The translations under genes and the position numbers were made by a program. This document shows positions 1 to 7,513 of a stretch of 64,000 nucleotides of DNA, piece by piece. Each line of letters starts with the position of its first letter. Position 1 is the stretch's first letter. Below the pieces are notes generated by a model, which was not told where the DNA came from, did not search any database, and saw only the letters and a program-made list of their open reading frames with translations. This DNA is from a methanogenic archaeon ISO4-H5 (lineage in GTDB: Archaea > Thermoplasmatota > Thermoplasmata > Methanomassiliicoccales > Methanomethylophilaceae): positions 744,001 through 808,000 of the forward strand of contig CP014214.1 in assembly GCA_001560915.1 (NCBI GenBank). Reading direction: 5' to 3'.

Positions 1-560
1 ACACGTACTTCATCCTTGAACAGGAGCTTGACAGGCTCGACGAGTTCGAATCCGAACTTCTCGGGGAGACCGCCGACGTTGTGATGTGCTTTGACACCAT
101 GGGATTCTAGGATGTCAGGGTAGATGGTACCCTGTCCGAGGAACTTGACTCCCTCGATCTTCTTGGCTTCCTCCTCGAAGACGTTGATGAACTCCGCTCC
201 GATGATCTTCCTCTTCTGCTCAGGGTCGGAGACTCCTGCGAGCTTGTCGAGGAAACGGTCGGTGGCGTCAACGTAGACCAGGTTGGCCTTCATCTGGTTG
301 CGGAACACGTCGATGACCTGCTCGGCCTCTCCTTTGCGGAGCAGACCGTGGTTGACATGAACGCAGGTGAGATTCTTGCCGATGGCTTTGATGAGAAGGG
401 CGGCGACCACGGAGGAGTCGACTCCTCCCGACAGTGCAAGAAGGACTTTTCCGTCGCCGATCTGTTTCTGAAGGGCTTCTACCTGTTCCTTGATGAATGT
501 GTCTGCGAGCTCGGGGGTGGTGATGCGAACCATTGATTCGGGGCGAACGTTGCTGTCCAT
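1..560 (-). CDS. guaAB: GMP synthase, ATP pyrophosphatase subunit (partial)
   Basis: This is the amination half of a split archaeal GMP synthase. It adenylylates XMP and accepts ammonia from a separate glutaminase subunit in the last step of GMP synthesis. The start at 560 gives about 186 residues before the window edge removes the C-terminal part. The PP-loop SGGVDSS is at residues 44-50, followed by the family-typical [11 protein letters not shown] and [14 protein letters not shown] stretches. There is no N-terminal class I glutaminase domain, which fits the archaeal two-subunit form. A TATA-like CCTATAACA lies just upstream at about 571-580. Family identity is very safe; only the missing C-terminal dimerisation part cannot be checked. 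Confidence 0.93.
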   Translation of the reverse strand, partial: MDSNVRPESMVRITTPELADTFIKEQVEALQKQIGDGKVLLALSGGVDSSVVAALLIKAIGKNLTCVHVNHGLLRKGEAEQVIDVFRNQMKANLVYVDATDRFLDKLAGVSDPEQKRKIIGAEFINVFEEEAKKIEGVKFLGQGTIYPDILESHGVKAHHNVGGLPEKFGFELVEPVKLLFKDEVR

Positions 561-621
561 GGGGATACCTCGTGTTATAGGGACTTGATGCAGGTAATCC
601 TTTTTAGAACATTGGTTGGCG

Positions 622-1305
622 TCAGGAATGGTACGGGCATCTTTCCCCCAAGCACTGCCTGTTCTTGGGTGAATAACCGCAGTGTACCGGGGTCGATTCC
701 ATGTTCACGCCGAGTTTCCTCTTGCAGAATTCCACCGCTGCGAGAATCGCGGTATATGAATCACGCTTGCAACAGCGGGGGCCTCCGTATTTGGATATTT
801 CGGACAGTGCCAGAGAGGTCATTTCGTTCGAAAGCGACCAGGGTTCCCCGGCCAACGGAGTGGAGCCCGTGACGATGGATACGAACATCCCGGTGCTGAT
901 TCCCGCCCCGCAGGCTCCCCAGAATCCGCAGGCACCTCCCGGGACGCTGCTTCCGCGGGAGATCATCTCCTTCAGGGATGCTTCGAGATCTATGTTCCCT
1001 CCGGAGTTGCGGTATGCTGTTAGAAGGGATGCACCCACGAGCACATGGTGTTCGGGACCGTGCATGTGACAGAACTTCTGGGACATCAGTTTGTTGAGTA
1101 TTTCTATCGGATTGCGGGAAGCTTCCGAAAGACAGATCCTGACCACGGTGTCCATGCCTTTGGTGTGGCACCCGTCGCAGATGTAGTGGCCCTTTCCGCA
1201 GCGTGCGCGGCTCATGAAAGTCTTCCCGCAAATGGCACAGGTCATCTCAGTCTCGGAATCGAGATACACCAGCTCGGAACCGCAGATCAGGCATCCGTTC
1301 TCCAT
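622..1305 (-). CDS. DUF5714 family cysteine-rich protein
   Basis: I recognise this as the DUF5714 family of anaerobes and methanogens; its reaction is not known to me. The N-terminus has paired cysteines (CLICG, CAICG, then C-x6-C and C-x2-C spacings) resembling zinc ribbons. The middle holds CHMHGPEHH and a glycine/cysteine-rich [13 protein letters not shown] stretch, and the C-terminus has further cysteines, so a metal or Fe-S role is plausible. I chose ATG at 1305 because a TATA-like TATTTTTTA sits about 25 nt upstream, fitting a leaderless start; an in-frame ATG at 1362 would lie beyond that promoter and at the edge of the IS insertion. The IS sits about 43 bp upstream of this promoter. 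Confidence 0.7.
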   Translation of the reverse strand: MENGCLICGSELVYLDSETEMTCAICGKTFMSRARCGKGHYICDGCHTKGMDTVVRICLSEASRNPIEILNKLMSQKFCHMHGPEHHVLVGASLLTAYRNSGGNIDLEASLKEMISRGSSVPGGACGFWGACGAGISTGMFVSIVTGSTPLAGEPWSLSNEMTSLALSEISKYGGPRCCKRDSYTAILAAVEFCKRKLGVNMESTPVHCGYSPKNRQCLGERCPYHS

Positions 1306-1347
1306 GCATGCGAATCCCCTTTGTGCTAAAAAATACTGGCTCTCTGT

Positions 1348-1362
1348 AACGCCTGCGCGCAC
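1348..1362. repeat. Target-site duplication, left copy
   Basis: The 15-mer AACGCCTGCGCGCAC is found here and again, exactly, at 2746-2760. The two copies directly abut the inverted termini of the IS, so they are best read as the duplicated target. Joining them restores a continuous spacer between the DUF5714 gene promoter and the metG TATA box. Confidence 0.88.
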
Positions 1363-1394
1363 TGTTTTAGAAAGAGGATTTGTTTCCAGAAGAA
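1363..1394. repeat. IS terminal inverted repeat, left
   Basis: The outer 11 bases match the right end exactly, and 26 of 32 match overall. It abuts the target duplication at 1362. Confidence 0.85.
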
Positions 1395-1425
1395 GTGATT
1401 TAGTTGGAAATATAAAACAGAATCA

Positions 1426-1487
1426 TAGAAAGACCGTGTTTACGAACGAGCTGACGGAGTCGCGAGTGAGTAAACACGGTCTTTCTA
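1426..1487. repeat. 18-bp perfect palindrome inside the IS, left side
   Basis: The arms TAGAAAGACCGTGTTTAC (1426-1443) and GTAAACACGGTCTTTCTA (1470-1487) are perfectly complementary around a 26-nt loop. The loop contains GAGCTGACGGAGTCGCGAG, which resembles in inverted form the loop of the palindrome at 2644-2706. It lies downstream of the transposase and could act as a terminator, an insulator against outside transcription, or a transposase-bound structure. Confidence 0.8.
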
Positions 1488-1594
1488 CGCGCGCGCCTAC
1501 TCTTTCGAACTGTATCCGGCGAAAAATCTCCATAGCTCACGCTGACAGAAACCGATGCAGGGCTTCACTGTGCAATCAAAATCGCACACTGCAG

Positions 1595-2596
1595 CTATCT
1601 GTCTTCACAGAATACGGAAGAAGGAGTCTTCAGATCCAATGCCCAATGCGGGCGTGTTTCGTTGTAGAATTCGATATACTGGCTCATGAGTGCGTCATAT
1701 TCCTCCAGGGTTGCTTCTCCGGGAAGATTCGCCTCGCGGCGAATCGACCCGTGCCAGCGTTCCACCTTGCCTTGGGTCGTCGGTTTGCGTACGCCACCCA
1801 TAACATGACGGATACCTTTGGATTCGCACCACTCGTCGAATCTCGTATCCCCTCCGTTATTGGCAGCCCATTGGGTACCATGATCCGAAAGTATGGCTCT
1901 GGGTGTACCGTATTCCTCTATGCATTCTTCCAGTATCCTGAGAACGTTATCCGTCGTCGCATACACGTCGACGGTATGAGACAGCATCCTGCGTGACTTG
2001 TCGTCTATGACCGACAGGAACTCTACCTTTCTGCCTGTAGTTCTGTCTGTTCCCAGCTCCACGTAGTCGATCTGCCACATGTCGTTGGCATGTGGCATCT
2101 CGAAGGATTTGTAGACCTTCCCGATGCGCATCGTGACATTCTCGAATCCCGCTTCCCGGAGCACCGCATGTACTGTGGGATGGGATGCATTGACACCCGA
2201 GATCTTGCCGATCTTGGCGGCACCCAGTTTCATGTAGGCTTGCTTCGTTTCGATCACAGCGTCCCTGATTTCATCGCGTTTCGGAGTGTACTGTCCTTTT
2301 GCCGGCCCCGGGCGTTTCGGGGCCAGCATTTTCGTGTAGCCCTCGATCTTGGTGTATTTGGTGTAGGGCACTCCGAATCTGTGGTAATGCTTTGCCTTCA
2401 GGAAACGGTTGCGAAGGGAACGGATGTGCGTGTGGGAATATCCGAATTTCTTTCCGATATCCCTCAGCGAGGAGCGTTCCTTATCGGAACGCCCATTTTC
2501 AAAGCAGAACCTCTCCAAAACGAGGGCTCTTTTCCGCTCGGTCAAGGCTATCTTTTTTAACCTTTGTTTCTCATGATGACTTAGGGTTTTTTGCAT
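1595..2596 (-). CDS. IS481-family DDE transposase
   Basis: A 333-residue transposase that would cut and join the ends of the surrounding element. The N-terminal third is basic with helix-turn-helix character. The catalytic core shows the three acidic positions: D in WQIDYVELG, D in LSDHGTQW, and E in GKVERWHGSIRRE; YNETRPHWAL near the C-terminus is typical of the family. No frameshift or internal stop is visible, so it looks functional. It is the only gene in the window that ends in TAG (1595-1597). If UAG is decoded as pyrrolysine here, readthrough would add that residue plus nine more before TGA. That stop choice fits arrival from a lineage that uses UAG as an ordinary stop. Confidence 0.92.
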   Translation of the reverse strand: MQKTLSHHEKQRLKKIALTERKRALVLERFCFENGRSDKERSSLRDIGKKFGYSHTHIRSLRNRFLKAKHYHRFGVPYTKYTKIEGYTKMLAPKRPGPAKGQYTPKRDEIRDAVIETKQAYMKLGAAKIGKISGVNASHPTVHAVLREAGFENVTMRIGKVYKSFEMPHANDMWQIDYVELGTDRTTGRKVEFLSVIDDKSRRMLSHTVDVYATTDNVLRILEECIEEYGTPRAILSDHGTQWAANNGGDTRFDEWCESKGIRHVMGGVRKPTTQGKVERWHGSIRREANLPGEATLEEYDALMSQYIEFYNETRPHWALDLKTPSSVFCEDR

Positions 2597-2643
2597 GTTT
2601 CGACAACCTGGAAAAAACCCTAACTTTTGATAAGTCTTTGCAG

Positions 2644-2706
2644 GAGCGAACAGACACTCGTTCGTTCGCCGACTTCGTCAGCTCACTCACTCGTGTCTGT
2701 TCGCTC
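2644..2706. repeat. 14-bp perfect palindrome inside the IS, right side
   Basis: The arms GAGCGAACAGACAC (2644-2657) and GTGTCTGTTCGCTC (2693-2706) pair perfectly. The loop carries GACTTCGTCAGCTCACT, related to the loop of the left palindrome. It lies just upstream of the transposase start, between the gene and the right terminus. Confidence 0.75.
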
Positions 2707-2713
2707 AGATTCA

Positions 2714-2745
2714 TTCTGCTGTAAACTTATCTTGTTTCTAAAACA
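2714..2745. repeat. IS terminal inverted repeat, right
   Basis: Reverse complement matches the left terminus at 26 of 32 positions. It abuts the second target duplication. Confidence 0.85.
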
Positions 2746-2760
2746 AACGCCTGCGCGCAC
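2746..2760. repeat. Target-site duplication, right copy
   Basis: Exact second copy of the 15-mer at 1348-1362, directly outside the right inverted repeat. Confidence 0.88.
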
Positions 2761-2762
2761 GC

Positions 2763-2772
2763 ATATTATAAT
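2763..2772 (+). promoter_or_regulatory. TATA box of metG
   Basis: ATATTATAAT lies about 30-37 nt before the metG ATG and immediately outside the IS duplication, so metG keeps its own core promoter after the insertion. Everything upstream of the box is now IS sequence. Confidence 0.6.
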
Positions 2773-2799
2773 ATGGATGCAGACTGATACGGGGCCATC

Positions 2800-5091
2800 A
2801 TGTCAAAGATTCTGATTAACGTCGCCTGGCCCTACGCCAACGGCCCAATCCATCTCGGCCACGTGGCAGGTTCGCTCCTCCCTCCGGATATATTCCGCAG
2901 GTATCATGTCCTGCTCGGCAACGAGGTCTGGATGGTGGGCGGTTCGGACCAGCACGGTACCCCCATCACGGTTTCCGCAGATAAGGAGGGAGTATCCCCT
3001 GAGACCATCGCCGAGCGCTACCACCAGATCAACAAGGAGAGCATCGAGGGACTGGGCATAGAGTACACCCTTTACAACAAGACCCACTGCCCCGTGCATT
3101 TCGAGATCACCCAGCACATGTTCACCCGCCTGAAGGAGAACGGATATATCTATGAGGTCGAAGAGGACGAGTACTACTGTCCTAAATGTGCCAAGTTCCT
3201 TCCCGACAGGTATGTGGAGGGAATCTGTCCCAAATGCGGTGCCACCGACGTCCGTTCCGACCAGTGCGACTCCTGCGGAGCCACTTTCGTGCCCGGAGAC
3301 GTCCTTCAGCCCCACTGTACCCGCTGCGGAACCACTCCTGAGGTAAGGTCCTCCAAGCAGTTCGCATTGAAACTCTCCGCCTTCGAGAAACCTCTCATGG
3401 AGGAACTCGCTAAGAACACCCACTGGCGTTCCAACGTCAAGGCGTTCACCGAGAACTTCGTCAAAGGAGGACTCAAGGACAGATCCATCACCAGGGACAT
3501 GTCCTGGGGAGTCCCCATCCCTGTCGAGGGCGAGGAATGGAAATCCAAGGTCATCTACGTGTGGTTCGATGCGGTCATCGGTTATCTGTCTGCTACCGTC
3601 CAGCACGCCAGGGACATCGGACAGCCCGATTACTGGAAGACCTTCTGGCAGAATCCCGATTGTAAGCATTACTACTTCATCGGAAAGGACAACATTCCGT
3701 TCCACTCCATCATCTGGCCCGCCATGCTCATGGGCATGGAGGAGGGTTACAACCTTCCCTATGACATCCCCGCCAACGAGTACTTAATGTTCGGCGGTGC
3801 CAAGCTCTCCAAGAGCAGGAAGGGTGTCGCATCCGCGGCATCCGCCAACATACCCAGGGACATCAAACACGTGCTGGAGAAGTTCGATCCTGAGGAGATC
3901 AGGTACTATCTCTCGGTGGTCATGCCCGACCTTCACGACTCGGATTTCACCTGGGAGGACCTGGAGACTAAAGTCAACAACGAACTGGTCGCCGCCCTCG
4001 GTAACTTCTACCACAGGTGTCTCAGTTTCACCCACAAGAACTTCGGCGAGATCCCCGCCAATCCGGAACCCGATGCAAAGGTTACCGAGGCCATCGCCAA
4101 ATACCTCAAAGACTACAACACGCACATCTCTGTCTGCGACTTCAAGAAGGCTATCCAGGATGTTATGGCACTGGCCCACTTCAGCAACGAGTACTTCAAC
4201 TCCTGCATGCCCTGGAAGCTCGTCAAGGAAGACAGGGAGAAATGCGGAAGGGTGCTGTACGATAACCTCAGGCTCGTGAAGGCCCTGTGTATCATGGCAT
4301 GGCCTTTCATGCCCAAGTCCTCCGAGAGGATCTGGGGATTCATGGGTCTTCCCGGCACCATCGCCGAAGCAGGCATCGCCGCCGTGGAGTCCGCCCTGCC
4401 CGCAGGAACGAAACTGAACGAACCTGTCCCCGTGTACGGCAAGATCGACCTCAAGGTAATGTTCCCCGAACTCTACGGACAGCCCGAGGCCGATGTCAAG
4501 ATCAAGGAGAAGAAACAGGCCCCCGCCAAGCTCGAAGGTCCCTTCGCGGACTTCAGGATGCTCGACCTGAGGGTCGGACAGGTCATCAAGGTCGAAGACC
4601 ATCCAAACGCCGACAAGCTCTACAAGCTCACTGTAGACCTGGGCGAGGCCGAGCCCCGCACCATCTGCGCCGGACTGAAAGCATACTACACCCCCGAAGA
4701 GATGCTGAACAGGAAGGCGATAGTCGTCAGCAACCTGGCGCCCAGGCCCCTGAGGGGTGTCGATTCATGCGGAATGCTGCTGGCGGCCGACGACGAGACC
4801 CTGGGTGGTAACACCGTGGCATTGCTGAAACCCTCCAAGGACGTGCCTGTCGGAACCAAATTCAACTGCGGACTGGAGAATTCCTCGTCCGAGATCGATT
4901 ACAAGAAACACTTCGCGGCCGTCATCATGAAGGTGACCTCCGTGAAGGAAGGTATCGAGGGAGTCCCCGCGGACGCCCCCGCCTACATCGCTGCAGTCTA
5001 CGATGGGGAGAAAGCGATCACCCTGTCGGACGGCAACGGGACCGTGGCCACCGTCGAGAGGAAGATCACCGACGGTGCCGGAGTGAGATGA
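2800..5091 (+). CDS. metG: Methionyl-tRNA synthetase with C-terminal tRNA-binding domain
   Basis: Class I synthetase that charges tRNA-Met, 763 residues. The HIGH-type signature HLGH is at residues 18-21 and the KMSKS-type KLSKS at about 335-339. Between them, about 127-175, four CxxC pairs form the double zinc knuckle of archaeal and long bacterial MetRS. From about residue 582 a tRNA-binding OB domain (LDLRVGQVIKVEDHPNADKL) of about 180 residues is fused to the C-terminus. The same domain follows as a separate gene at 5096. The start at 2800 is the first ATG and begins directly at the Rossmann fold, with the TATA box about 30 nt upstream. Confidence 0.97.
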   Translation: MSKILINVAWPYANGPIHLGHVAGSLLPPDIFRRYHVLLGNEVWMVGGSDQHGTPITVSADKEGVSPETIAERYHQINKESIEGLGIEYTLYNKTHCPVHFEITQHMFTRLKENGYIYEVEEDEYYCPKCAKFLPDRYVEGICPKCGATDVRSDQCDSCGATFVPGDVLQPHCTRCGTTPEVRSSKQFALKLSAFEKPLMEELAKNTHWRSNVKAFTENFVKGGLKDRSITRDMSWGVPIPVEGEEWKSKVIYVWFDAVIGYLSATVQHARDIGQPDYWKTFWQNPDCKHYYFIGKDNIPFHSIIWPAMLMGMEEGYNLPYDIPANEYLMFGGAKLSKSRKGVASAASANIPRDIKHVLEKFDPEEIRYYLSVVMPDLHDSDFTWEDLETKVNNELVAALGNFYHRCLSFTHKNFGEIPANPEPDAKVTEAIAKYLKDYNTHISVCDFKKAIQDVMALAHFSNEYFNSCMPWKLVKEDREKCGRVLYDNLRLVKALCIMAWPFMPKSSERIWGFMGLPGTIAEAGIAAVESALPAGTKLNEPVPVYGKIDLKVMFPELYGQPEADVKIKEKKQAPAKLEGPFADFRMLDLRVGQVIKVEDHPNADKLYKLTVDLGEAEPRTICAGLKAYYTPEEMLNRKAIVVSNLAPRPLRGVDSCGMLLAADDETLGGNTVALLKPSKDVPVGTKFNCGLENSSSEIDYKKHFAAVIMKVTSVKEGIEGVPADAPAYIAAVYDGEKAITLSDGNGTVATVERKITDGAGVR

Positions 5092-5095
5092 TAAC

Positions 5096-5680
5096 ATGGA
5101 TAACGCACAGACAGAACCTTTCGACGATTTCAGGAGGATCGAGCTCCGTATCGGCACCGTGGTCGAAGTCAACGACCACCCCGAGGCCGAGAAGCTCTAC
5201 GTCCTGAAAGTGGACCTGGGCGAGGAGGAACCCCGCACCATAGTGACCAACATCAAGAGCTACTACCCCTACGACAAGATGATGGGAAGGAAGCTCCTGG
5301 TGGTATCCAACCTCAAATCCGCCAACTTCCGCGGAGTGAAGTCCTTTGGCATGCTGATGGCAGCCGAGGATCTGGAGATGGGAGGCAATTCCCTTCTTCT
5401 CTTGGATCCCTCCGTGGACGTGCCCAACGGCACCCTCATGAGCTGCGGAATGGAGACCAAGGGACTCAGGTGCGAGATGAAGCACCTCGAGAAGGTGACC
5501 ATCAAGGTCGCCAAGGTTGTCGACGGAAAGTTCATGGGAATGGACATCGAGCTTCCTGAGGGAGCACCCGAGCGTGTCGCCGCCGTCATCGACGGAGACA
5601 AAGCAGTGGTCCTCGGCGACGGCAAAGGATGCGTCATGACTGTGGACGGCGACATCAAGGACGGAGCCCCCGCATTATGA
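5096..5680 (+). CDS. Stand-alone tRNA-binding OB-domain protein (MetRS C-domain paralogue)
   Basis: A 194-residue protein that aligns over its whole length with the C-terminal domain of the preceding MetRS: LRIGTVVEVNDHPEAEKLY here, LRVGQVIKVEDHPNADKLY there, with shared SFGMLMAAED/SCGMLLAADD further on. Members of this fold (MetRS beta subunit, Arc1p, Trbp111) bind the outside corner of tRNA and improve charging. Here it would duplicate a domain the synthetase already has. The gene starts 4 nt after the metG stop and its own TGA overlaps the start of the PHP gene (ATGA), so the three are probably co-transcribed. A tandem duplication of the metG 3' end is the simplest origin. The binding partner is unknown. 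Confidence 0.88.
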   Translation: MDNAQTEPFDDFRRIELRIGTVVEVNDHPEAEKLYVLKVDLGEEEPRTIVTNIKSYYPYDKMMGRKLLVVSNLKSANFRGVKSFGMLMAAEDLEMGGNSLLLLDPSVDVPNGTLMSCGMETKGLRCEMKHLEKVTIKVAKVVDGKFMGMDIELPEGAPERVAAVIDGDKAVVLGDGKGCVMTVDGDIKDGAPAL

Positions 5681-6333
5681 TCGCCGATCTGCACGTCCAC
5701 ACCTGTTATTCGAATGACGGTAAGTCATAGCCGCAGCAGGTCATAGACCGCTGTATCGAAGACGGGATCGGATGTGTGGCAATCACTGATCACAACGAAT
5801 TCAAGGCCTTTGAGGACCTCAAGGACAACGGGAAAGTCATCGTGATCCCCGCCGAAGAGGTATCCTCGAAGGACGGACATATAGTAGCTCTGGGTATAGA
5901 CAGACAGATCACCCGCGGGATGTCGATCCAGGAGACCATCGACGCCATCCACGAGGCAGGCGGCTATGCTATCGCCGCACACCCTTACAGATGGTGGTCG
6001 GGACTCGGACCCAGAAACACCAAGAAATACGATTTTGACGGGACCGAGGCACTCAACGCAAGGTCCATCCCGAGTGCCAACATCAAGAGTCTGGCACTTG
6101 CGAAAAAACTTGGCAAACCCATGACCGCCGGAAGCGATGCGCACTCTCCCGAGAGGGTCGGTTGGGGATATGTCGAACTGCCCGACGGACTGACCACCTG
6201 GCAGGAGGTCGTGCAGGCGATCATGGAGGGGAAGGCAGTTCCCCACAGCAAATCCCGCGGATTCATCAGGACTCTCCGTTACGGTATTAAGTCCATTGGA
6301 CAGTGGATGTTCCGCGGGTTCCGCAAGATGTGA
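5677..6333 (+). CDS. PHP-domain phosphoesterase with in-frame amber (probable pyrrolysine) codon
   Basis: Starting at the ATG that overlaps the upstream TGA, the frame reads through one TAG (codon 18, 5728-5730) to a TGA at 6333, giving 218 residues. All PHP metal-site motifs are present: DLHVHTCYS at 4-12 before the TAG, and TDHN, the E/GH pair in IPAEEVSSKDGHIVALG, AAHPYR and AGSDAH after it. A start downstream of the TAG, for example at 5776, would lose the HxH motif that binds two of the metals, so the gene makes sense only with readthrough. Methanomassiliicoccales decode UAG as pyrrolysine, the likely reading here. Alternatives are a fresh nonsense mutation or a sequencing error. PHP proteins hydrolyse phosphoesters; this one's substrate is unknown. 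Confidence 0.85.
5728..5730 (+). other. In-frame UAG codon, candidate pyrrolysine site
   Basis: TAG between AAGTCA and CCGCAG, in the turn right after the HxH motif of the PHP domain. The reading frame continues without another stop for 200 codons. There is no obvious special hairpin after it, which is not required in archaea that decode UAG genome-wide. Confidence 0.75.
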
Positions 6334-6391
6334 TTTAAATAGGTAATTACTTTTGAAGTAGTATTTCGAAAGTAAATAAAACCTGTATTAG

Positions 6392-6645
6392 GATAGCACA
6401 TCCGCGCAGAATCTTCTTTATCTCAAGGGGCAGGGAATCGTAGATGGAAAACAGGTCTGGGACAGTGTGATTATGCCGGGCAGGAGACTCAATTATTCCA
6501 TCACGCAGGAGAACCACGAGAAGCTGCTGAAACTGCATGCTTTGACGGCATCATCGAGGACCTGCAGAACAACGGTACCAAGTACGGGGCGTTGCTCGCT
6601 GAGGTGCTGAAAAACGAAGCGAACCACTCGGAGATCCGCAGCTGA
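6392..6645 (+). pseudogene. Frameshifted gene remnant, unknown family
   Basis: Two protein-like stretches lie in different frames. The first (6392 to about 6540) reads LLYLKGQGIVDGKQVWDSV and continues to ENHEKLLKLH. The second (about 6535-6645) reads FDGIIEDLQNNGTKYGALLA and on to HSEIRS before TGA. They join through one frame change near 6538, and no start codon with a leader is visible, so I read this as a decayed gene. The 48 nt at 6568-6615 recur with about 39 matches at 11950-11997, on the other side of the ABC transporter locus. I do not recognise the protein family. Confidence 0.5.
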
Positions 6646-6702
6646 GCTCATCGGATCTAGGACTCTCACTTAAATTACTGACCAAAATCTACATCTAACA
6701 GT

Positions 6703-6711
6703 TTTTTAAAC
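6703..6711 (+). promoter_or_regulatory. TATA box of the ABC importer operon
   Basis: TTTTTTAAA centred about 30 nt before the ATG at 6737, predicting a very short or absent leader. Confidence 0.5.
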
Positions 6712-6736
6712 GTTGGCGTATTCATCCCACTAGAAA

Positions 6737-7504
6737 ATGAAAGTATCAGTGGACGGAGTCGAATTTAGATACAAGAGCGCATCAGTGTTGGAAGGGATTA
6801 CCCTCGAACTGGACGGTGCGGGTTTGACCTCTATCATCGGCCCCAACGGGGTGGGGAAAACAACATTTTTGCATTGCATCAACCGTCTGCTGACGCCGTC
6901 CTCCGGAACTATCTTGGTGGATGATGTCGATGTCAAAGAATACAAGACCCGTGATTTGGCTAAAGTCGTGGGTTATGTTCCGTATTCCGGGAGCAAAGGG
7001 TTCCCGCTCACGGTCCTTGATACCGTTGTGATGGGCCGTCATCCATATAGTACCATTCGTTCGACGAAGAAAGATGTGCAGGCTGCTTATGAAACCCTTG
7101 ACATGCTGGAGATCAGCGAATTTGCTCTGCGTCCGTTCTCCGATCTGTCAGCGGGTCAGAGGCAGAAGGTGATGCTGGCGCGCGGAATCGTCCAGGAACC
7201 TCGCATTCTGCTCCTGGATGAACCTACCGCCAATCTTGATATCAAACACCAAATGGAAGTGACGAAGATTCTCCTGGATCTTTCCCGTTCCAAGGATATG
7301 AACATCATCATGGTCAGTCACGACCTCAATATCGCCGCCAAATACTCTGACCGTGTGGTGATGATGCACCAGGGAAAGATATTCCGCGTCGGCACTCCGG
7401 CAGAAGTGATAACCTCGGAAAACCTGAGGACCGTGTATGATGTGGAAGCGGAGATAACCGAACACTGCGGCAGGCCGTACGTCCTTCTCAACGGCCCCCT
7501 GTGA
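6737..7504 (+). CDS. FecE/BtuD-type ABC importer ATPase
   Basis: A 255-residue ATPase that powers uptake of a metal chelate (corrinoid, haem or siderophore class) at the cytoplasmic face. Walker A GPNGVGKTT is at 35-43, the signature LSAGQRQK at about 137, Walker B LLLDEPTANLD near 157, and the switch His in MVSHDLN. Spacing and the AYD-like C-terminus are typical of the FecCDE family. It is the first gene of a co-directional set: ATPase, two permeases, binding protein and a CbiX-like chelatase. The gap to the permease is 9 nt. The chelatase neighbour suggests a cobalt tetrapyrrole or its precursor as substrate, but that is inference. Confidence 0.93.
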   Translation: MKVSVDGVEFRYKSASVLEGITLELDGAGLTSIIGPNGVGKTTFLHCINRLLTPSSGTILVDDVDVKEYKTRDLAKVVGYVPYSGSKGFPLTVLDTVVMGRHPYSTIRSTKKDVQAAYETLDMLEISEFALRPFSDLSAGQRQKVMLARGIVQEPRILLLDEPTANLDIKHQMEVTKILLDLSRSKDMNIIMVSHDLNIAAKYSDRVVMMHQGKIFRVGTPAEVITSENLRTVYDVEAEITEHCGRPYVLLNGPL

Positions 7505-7513
7505 GGTTGGTTT

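Larger units (their letters stand above)
1363..2745. mobile_element. Complete IS481-like insertion sequence
   Basis: The element is 1383 bp. It has terminal inverted repeats of about 32 bp (1363-1394 and 2714-2745, 26 of 32 positions matching, both starting TGTTTTAGAAA) and a perfect 15-bp target duplication on both sides. It holds one DDE transposase on the minus strand. Two long perfect palindromes, at 1426-1487 and 2644-2706, lie between the transposase gene and the ends. IS481 elements are known to begin with TGT and to make target duplications of up to about 15 bp. The intact ends, intact gene and exact duplication suggest a recent insertion. It landed between the divergent promoters of the DUF5714 gene and metG without removing either. 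Confidence 0.9.

Noticed and set aside
5776-6333. PHP gene starting after the TAG
   Set aside because: This start removes the HxH metal motif and leaves no ribosome site. The upstream part is in the same frame, overlaps the previous gene in operon style and encodes the missing motif.
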